Of a stretch of DNA of 20,009 nucleotides, positions 16,250 to 20,009 are shown one piece after another. A program made the position numbers and the translations under genes. Every line of letters starts with the position of its first letter. Within the stretch, counting starts at the first letter, position 1. Origin of the DNA: Chrysochromulina parva (lineage: Eukaryota; Haptophyta; Prymnesiales; Chrysochromulinaceae). The notes beneath the pieces were generated by a model that saw only the letters and a list, made by a program, of their open reading frames with translations, ran no database searches and was not told where the DNA came from. The stretch spans positions 1 through 20,009 of the forward strand of contig PJAB01000834.1 of assembly GCA_002887195.1 (NCBI GenBank), given 5' to 3'.

Positions 16250-17662
16250 TTACGGTTCATCGTCGCAACGTGAGCATTCTGGCTCCCCAGACCTTCTCGT
16301 TGCCGGCAGCGAGAAGACGACCAGGTTTTTGCCCTCGAACGGAAGCTGCTCAACGCCGATACGGCCGGGCGCCTTCTCGCGCAAGTACTGTACAAAGGCC
16401 GCGTACTCAGTGACGCGCTTTCCAGCGGCGTTGCGCCTCGTCGGGGCCAGCGCTGAGTACACGCAGCACGGGACCACAGCAAACGGCTTGTTGCTCGCCA
16501 GGGCGAAGTCGACGATGGCTTCAGTCGCACCATCAGGATGCATGCCGACAATGGCTGAGCAGTGTTCAATGCGGTCCCACATGGCTCGACTCGTGGGCAC
16601 CTCGGCTTCAACTGTGGCATGCTCTGTGGGCGACGCCGCCTCGCCGGCCTCCTCCTCCTCCTCCTCCTCCTCCTCCTCCGCCGCCGCCGCCTCTTCCTCC
16701 TCGCCCCGGCTTGGCTCCCTGGCCGTCGCCATCGCCACCTTGACGAGCCCTTTGACGGTCCAAGCCATCTGTAAGGCGCTCTCTCGTATCTCAGTTGCCA
16801 GCGCGCCGAGAGCCTCGAGCTCATGCACGCTCGGCGGCGCTCCAGCGGCCGCGATGATCGGCTCAAACAAGCGCGGCTCCCAGTTATGTCGCCAGTGGCG
16901 CGGTTTCACAAAGGATTCGCCGTACTTGACGCGTGCTCCATGGAGCTCTCGATGCACCAGCCGCGCCGCGTACGAGCGGTGGGCCTCCTCCGGCGCGCTC
17001 GCGGGAGGCTGTGCGTCCAAACTGCCGTGCGCAATCAGCGTCTCGCCCAGCTTCCACTTCCGTTCCATGCGCATCATGTTGAGCGGACGCGGGTCGACGA
17101 CCGTTACCGGTACTCTTGCCACGTTCTCGAGCTCGAAGGCGAGGAACCCGTGCCCACCGGCCACGTCGAGCACGCCGCTGCCAGCCCGCAGCGTTTCGGC
17201 CCCAAATGCTCGCACCAGGAACTGGCGAAAGATGCCGGCGCGCTCACAGTTCTGCAGCTTTTTCCTCGTCTGGTACCGGCTCTTTGGCCGATCGGCGGCA
17301 CGGCAAGCGTGCCATGCCTTCTGCAGCGCACGCATCTCGTCGACCGCAGCGAGGACCGAGGATTTCGGAGCGCCCGTACGGCGAAGCGTGTTGACCTTAG
17401 CCTTGCATGCGTGAAAGGCGGCGGTGGCGGCGGCGTCAGCGTCAGGGCTGCTCTCGTTACGCTGTTCGTGACCTTTGCCTTTGCCTTTACTCACATGACT
17501 GTCTGGCATGTGCTGATAGCGGCATTGGTCTCCGTACAAGCAAAAGCCTTTGGATGAAAAATGGCGGCATGCGATCGCCGTAACGTGTCGCTCTTCCTCT
17601 GTAGCCAACGGCTTTTTCTCTGTAGCCACGCTCGCCGTCGACTCTGGCGCCTCTCGTGCCAT
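16250..17662 (-). CDS. CCCH zinc-finger SAM-dependent methyltransferase
   Basis: The 470-aa product starts with one CCCH finger (Cys32-X8-Cys41-X5-Cys47-X3-His51; CRHFSSKGFCLYGDQCRYQH), a fold that usually binds RNA. A linker leads to a Rossmann-type methyltransferase: motif I VLDVAGGHGFLAFEL (from about 164), then VTVVDPRPLN as the acidic strand-2 end. A glutamate-rich insert (bases about 16650-16705) splits the domain. After it come IVGMHPDGATEAIVDFALAS and KPFAVVPCCVYS, which look like conserved family blocks. RNA is the likely substrate because of the finger, but this is inferred. The frame has an earlier ATG (17737, 495 aa); the ATG at 17662 drops a weak 25-residue leader and is favoured. 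Confidence 0.75.
   Translation of the reverse strand: MAREAPESTASVATEKKPLATEEERHVTAIACRHFSSKGFCLYGDQCRYQHMPDSHVSKGKGKGHEQRNESSPDADAAATAAFHACKAKVNTLRRTGAPKSSVLAAVDEMRALQKAWHACRAADRPKSRYQTRKKLQNCERAGIFRQFLVRAFGAETLRAGSGVLDVAGGHGFLAFELENVARVPVTVVDPRPLNMMRMERKWKLGETLIAHGSLDAQPPASAPEEAHRSYAARLVHRELHGARVKYGESFVKPRHWRHNWEPRLFEPIIAAAGAPPSVHELEALGALATEIRESALQMAWTVKGLVKVAMATAREPSRGEEEEAAAAEEEEEEEEEEAGEAASPTEHATVEAEVPTSRAMWDRIEHCSAIVGMHPDGATEAIVDFALASNKPFAVVPCCVYSALAPTRRNAAGKRVTEYAAFVQYLREKAPGRIGVEQLPFEGKNLVVFSLPATRRSGEPECSRCDDEP
16640..16705. repeat. CCT/GCC trinucleotide repeat encoding a glutamate/alanine run
   Basis: About nine CTC/CCT units followed by GCC units encode the Glu-rich (and Ala) insert of the methyltransferase on the minus strand. 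Length changes here keep the frame. Confidence 0.85.
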
Positions 17663-18164
17663 GCACACGCGCCCCTCGTGTCCAGCTGAGGTGTGAACTG
17701 TGAATCGAACTGTGAAGCATTCAAACAGGTGTAGCATGGGCCCTCATAAACATGAAAAATAGTAGACGACCACTCCCCCTTGGGTCAAGCAAGTGATGTC
17801 ATTTCTATAGTCAAACCGAACATCATCAACGATCCAACAGCACGCTCGACGCTGCACGGATCCGCGTTGACACCACACCGCTGCGCGCGTCGACACGGTC
17901 GCCTTTAAATCGAAACACAGAAGACCATAGAGGGCCACGTCGAAGAGGGCCGCGACAAACGCCCTGCGGCGCCCAACGCAAACCCGTCTCCCGATAGTCC
18001 CTGAGGTAAGTAACTCGGGTCCCCAAGCAGGGACATTTTCGTTGAGCCATGCGGGGCATGCGTCCCAGCCTGCTGTGGCCTGCTGCCCACCAATCAAAAT
18101 GTTAAAATGGTCAATAATGCTGCTCGCTGCGCACCACACCTCGTCTCATAGTCGAGCACATCAT
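17663..18164. other. Intergenic region between methyltransferase and transporter genes
   Basis: Both flanking genes are on the minus strand, so this should hold the transporter's 3' UTR and the methyltransferase's promoter. A 131-codon minus frame (17744-18139) has no recognisable domain and is probably chance, though its composition is less skewed than most shadows here. I see no RNA gene. Confidence 0.45.
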
Positions 18165-19835
18165 TCAGCAGCCCTCGCCGCCAGCGATCTCAAGGCACAT
18201 GGTTGAGGGGATCACCGACAGGATGTTCAAGGTGAGTGAGAAGCCGAGCGCGAGGGCGATGATCATGCAGGTGATGAGGGTGTAGTATTGGCTGCGTGGG
18301 CGCGTCCGCTTGCGCTCTTGCGTCTCCTCCTTTTGGTCCGGAAGCAGCGGCAGCAGAAGCAGAGCACTAAAGCCGAAGACATACGAGATCACATACGACC
18401 ATGCCACCTCTTTGCGGAATTCCGGCGTGTCGTCCACGTAGTTCTTCGAGTCGGAGAGCGAGGGGAAGAAGAAGTGGCCGAAGATGTAGTTGCTTAAGAC
18501 CGTCGAGAGCGGGCCACTCAGGTTGCCGATCGTGGTGAGCACGCCGTACGCCAGTCCCTCGCCGCCCTCCTCGGCCAGCTCGACGATGACGTAGATGGAG
18601 ACGACGAACGAGGTGGCGCGCGGCAAGGAGACGAGGAACGCCTCGCCGAGGAAGAAGTATTGGTTGCGTACGACGCCGAAGATGGTCATGAAGGTGAAGG
18701 GCGCGTCGATGACGCTCATCACGATCGTCGTGATCAGAATCATCTTACGCCACGACGCACCCAAGAAGTAGCGCCGCGTGAGCCACAGCCCGGCCACGAA
18801 AATGAGCGACGAGGCGAACCGAAAGAGGTTGCTCTGCAGGTTCTGCACGCCCGCCCACAGGCGCGTGATCTCGGCCCCGGCGGTCGTGCCGATGCCACCG
18901 AGCGCGCCGCCCAAGAACATGTACAGCACCACCTCGAATGTCGCTCCAGAGGAGAGCATTGTGTTGACCCGGCTGCACGCGGTGCTGCAGCTCGGCATCT
19001 TGCTCGGGTCGACCAAGGGCTCCTCAATGAGATAGATCGAGATGGGGATCTGCACGGCGACGACCATCGCGAGCACGCCGCAGATGAAATTGAACGAGAG
19101 CCCCCATGAGAACGAGCCGTTGTACTCGGGCCCGTTCATCAGGAAGCCGACGATCACCAGCGCACACATCGCGCCCAGCTCGCGTACAAGGTAGGCGAGC
19201 GTCTGCGTCGAGCCGCGGCGCTTTTTCGACTCGCGCCGCGCGTACTGCACAGTCAGTGCGTCCGCGGACACGTCGGCGAACATGTAGCCGCACGTCGCGA
19301 GCGACATGAGCGCCGCGTACGACGAGCCCTCTTTACTGGCCTCCTGGTTGCAGACGACGGACGTGTTGTACTGGCCATCAGAGCCGAAGCAATAGTAGGC
19401 TGGCGGCAGTGGCATGAACCACGCGGTGATTGCGAGGCATGCGCTTGTAATCACCCAGCCGAAGGCCATGTACGGCTTCCTCCGTAGGCCAAAGAGAGGA
19501 CAGCTGTCCGAGATCAAAGCAAACACAATCTTGAGAGACCACGCCATGTCGATGATCGCCTGCTGCGACGAGTTGACGTACGAGGGGACGTTCAAATAGC
19601 AAATGTAGAGCCCGTAGGCCATGGAGCTGATCGCCCTGCTCACGAGCCCTACCGCAAAATACTGACACAAGTAGCCAATGCGGTTGAAGGCGAGCACGTC
19701 GACCTCGCCGCCCGGCTCCAGAGCGCCATCGTCTAGCGGATCCTCCTTCTTCTCCTCCTTCTTCTCGTCGTTATCTTTCGACAAGAGTGGAGCACATTCC
19801 TCTGCATCTTGGCCACCGGTGACGCGTCTCTGCAT
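18165..19835 (-). CDS. BT1/folate-biopterin transporter family, major facilitator
   Basis: The 556-aa product is a polytopic membrane protein with about twelve hydrophobic segments. Family marks include ALISDSCPLFGLRRKPYMAF in the first half (the BT1-type ISD-P-G-RRKPY loop), a D-S-A-D-A-L-x-V-x-Y-A-R-R-E-S segment and the ELAEEGGEGLAYGVLTTIGN segment in the second half. BT1 proteins move folates, biopterin or related compounds in trypanosomatids, oomycetes, algae and plastids; the substrate here cannot be told. The acidic N-terminal tail has ECAPLL, a [DE]xxxLL dileucine signal that could direct it to a vacuole or lysosome. The frame reaches a GTG at 19844 with a stop just upstream; ATG 19835 is the first ATG. 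It lies within a 20-bp duplicated sequence. Confidence 0.9.
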   Translation of the reverse strand: MQRRVTGGQDAEECAPLLSKDNDEKKEEKKEDPLDDGALEPGGEVDVLAFNRIGYLCQYFAVGLVSRAISSMAYGLYICYLNVPSYVNSSQQAIIDMAWSLKIVFALISDSCPLFGLRRKPYMAFGWVITSACLAITAWFMPLPPAYYCFGSDGQYNTSVVCNQEASKEGSSYAALMSLATCGYMFADVSADALTVQYARRESKKRRGSTQTLAYLVRELGAMCALVIVGFLMNGPEYNGSFSWGLSFNFICGVLAMVVAVQIPISIYLIEEPLVDPSKMPSCSTACSRVNTMLSSGATFEVVLYMFLGGALGGIGTTAGAEITRLWAGVQNLQSNLFRFASSLIFVAGLWLTRRYFLGASWRKMILITTIVMSVIDAPFTFMTIFGVVRNQYFFLGEAFLVSLPRATSFVVSIYVIVELAEEGGEGLAYGVLTTIGNLSGPLSTVLSNYIFGHFFFPSLSDSKNYVDDTPEFRKEVAWSYVISYVFGFSALLLLPLLPDQKEETQERKRTRPRSQYYTLITCMIIALALGFSLTLNILSVIPSTMCLEIAGGEGC

Positions 19836-19848
19836 CTTGGCCACCGGT
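19801..19848. repeat. 20-bp perfect direct repeat spanning the transporter start codon
   Basis: TCTGCATCTTGGCCACCGGT occurs at 19801-19820 and again at 19829-19848, offset by 28 bp. The upstream copy (minus-strand sense) supplies the start ATG; the second copy is read in another frame as TGGQDAE. Confidence 0.9.
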
Positions 19849-20009
19849 CACTATAGTCGAGATAGCGTCTGGCGTGGCTGGTGGGAGGTGAGCCGTCTGC
19901 TCGTGTGTCCTTTGAGGCCCCATTAGGGTCCGATAATCTTTTGTAGAATTGATCCAAATCGGGCATCAGTTTTTTTGCATGCAGAATGCCGAAATCAAAC
20001 CTGAGCAGC
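19836..20009. promoter_or_regulatory. 5' region of the transporter gene, right edge of window
   Basis: About 170 bp upstream of the transporter ATG. A minus-strand frame from an ATG at 19966 (MPDLDQFYKRLSDPNGASKD) looks mildly protein-like but is out of frame with the transporter, and I found no splice that joins them. No clear promoter element. Confidence 0.35.

Noticed and set aside
16020..17414. 464-codon plus frame opposite the methyltransferase gene
   Set aside because: Ser/Ala/Arg-rich mirror of the minus-strand gene, which has a CCCH finger and methyltransferase motifs.
19733..19966. Minus frame from ATG 19966 as the true N-terminus of the transporter
   Set aside because: It is out of frame with the transporter, removing the 28-bp duplication does not join them, and I found no fitting GT-AG pair.

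Overview
The window reads as nuclear DNA of a GC-rich, single-celled, flagellated eukaryote, most likely a microalga or related protist. A haptophyte-like genome would fit, but the sequence does not prove a lineage. The evidence is an ATG1/ULK autophagy kinase with an intron, a SHIPPO-repeat axonemal protein, a BT1-family transporter typical of protists and algae, a CCCH-finger protein, and two recognisable GT-AG introns whose donors begin GTGCG. Genes are compact, mostly with one or two exons, and lie on both strands. Several candidate reading frames open at GTG or TTG; for a eukaryote I moved those starts to the first credible ATG.

Layout. 1-2447 (-): a very C-rich (coding strand), Pro-rich coding region that runs off the left edge. 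It reads only by moving through three frames and begins with an ankyrin-like fragment. 2924-7590 (-): a two-exon ATG1/ULK kinase of about 1521 aa with N-terminal kinase, a long disordered middle, an Atg8-interacting motif and a C-terminal EAT/tandem-MIT domain. Its 101-nt intron is bounded by near-perfect copies of the same exon sequence. 7896-8645 (+): SHIPPO-repeat flagellar protein, divergent from ATG1. 9206-9595 (-): small, probably mitochondrial, SHOCT-like protein, divergent from 9750-10658 (+), a PhyH-type Fe(II)/2-oxoglutarate dioxygenase. 10840-11874 (+): membrane-anchored acyl-CoA-binding protein. 12445-13464 (-): ankyrin-repeat protein, head-to-head with 13574-15838 (+), a two-exon protein with a HET/TIR-like N-terminal module and ankyrin repeats. 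16250-17662 (-): CCCH zinc finger plus SAM methyltransferase. 18165-19835 (-): BT1/folate-biopterin-type major facilitator.

How the genes may work together. This is ordinary eukaryotic gene neighbourhood rather than an operon. Two pairings may mean something. The PhyH-like enzyme and the membrane-anchored ACBP are adjacent, co-oriented, and both of types used in (peroxisomal) acyl-CoA metabolism. The two ankyrin genes are divergent with about 110 bp between likely starts; one carries a HET-like module of a kind linked to self/non-self or cell-death signalling in fungi and bacteria. The most unusual signals are that HET-like/ankyrin protein, the duplication-bounded ATG1 intron, and the frame-shifting Pro-rich gene at the left edge.
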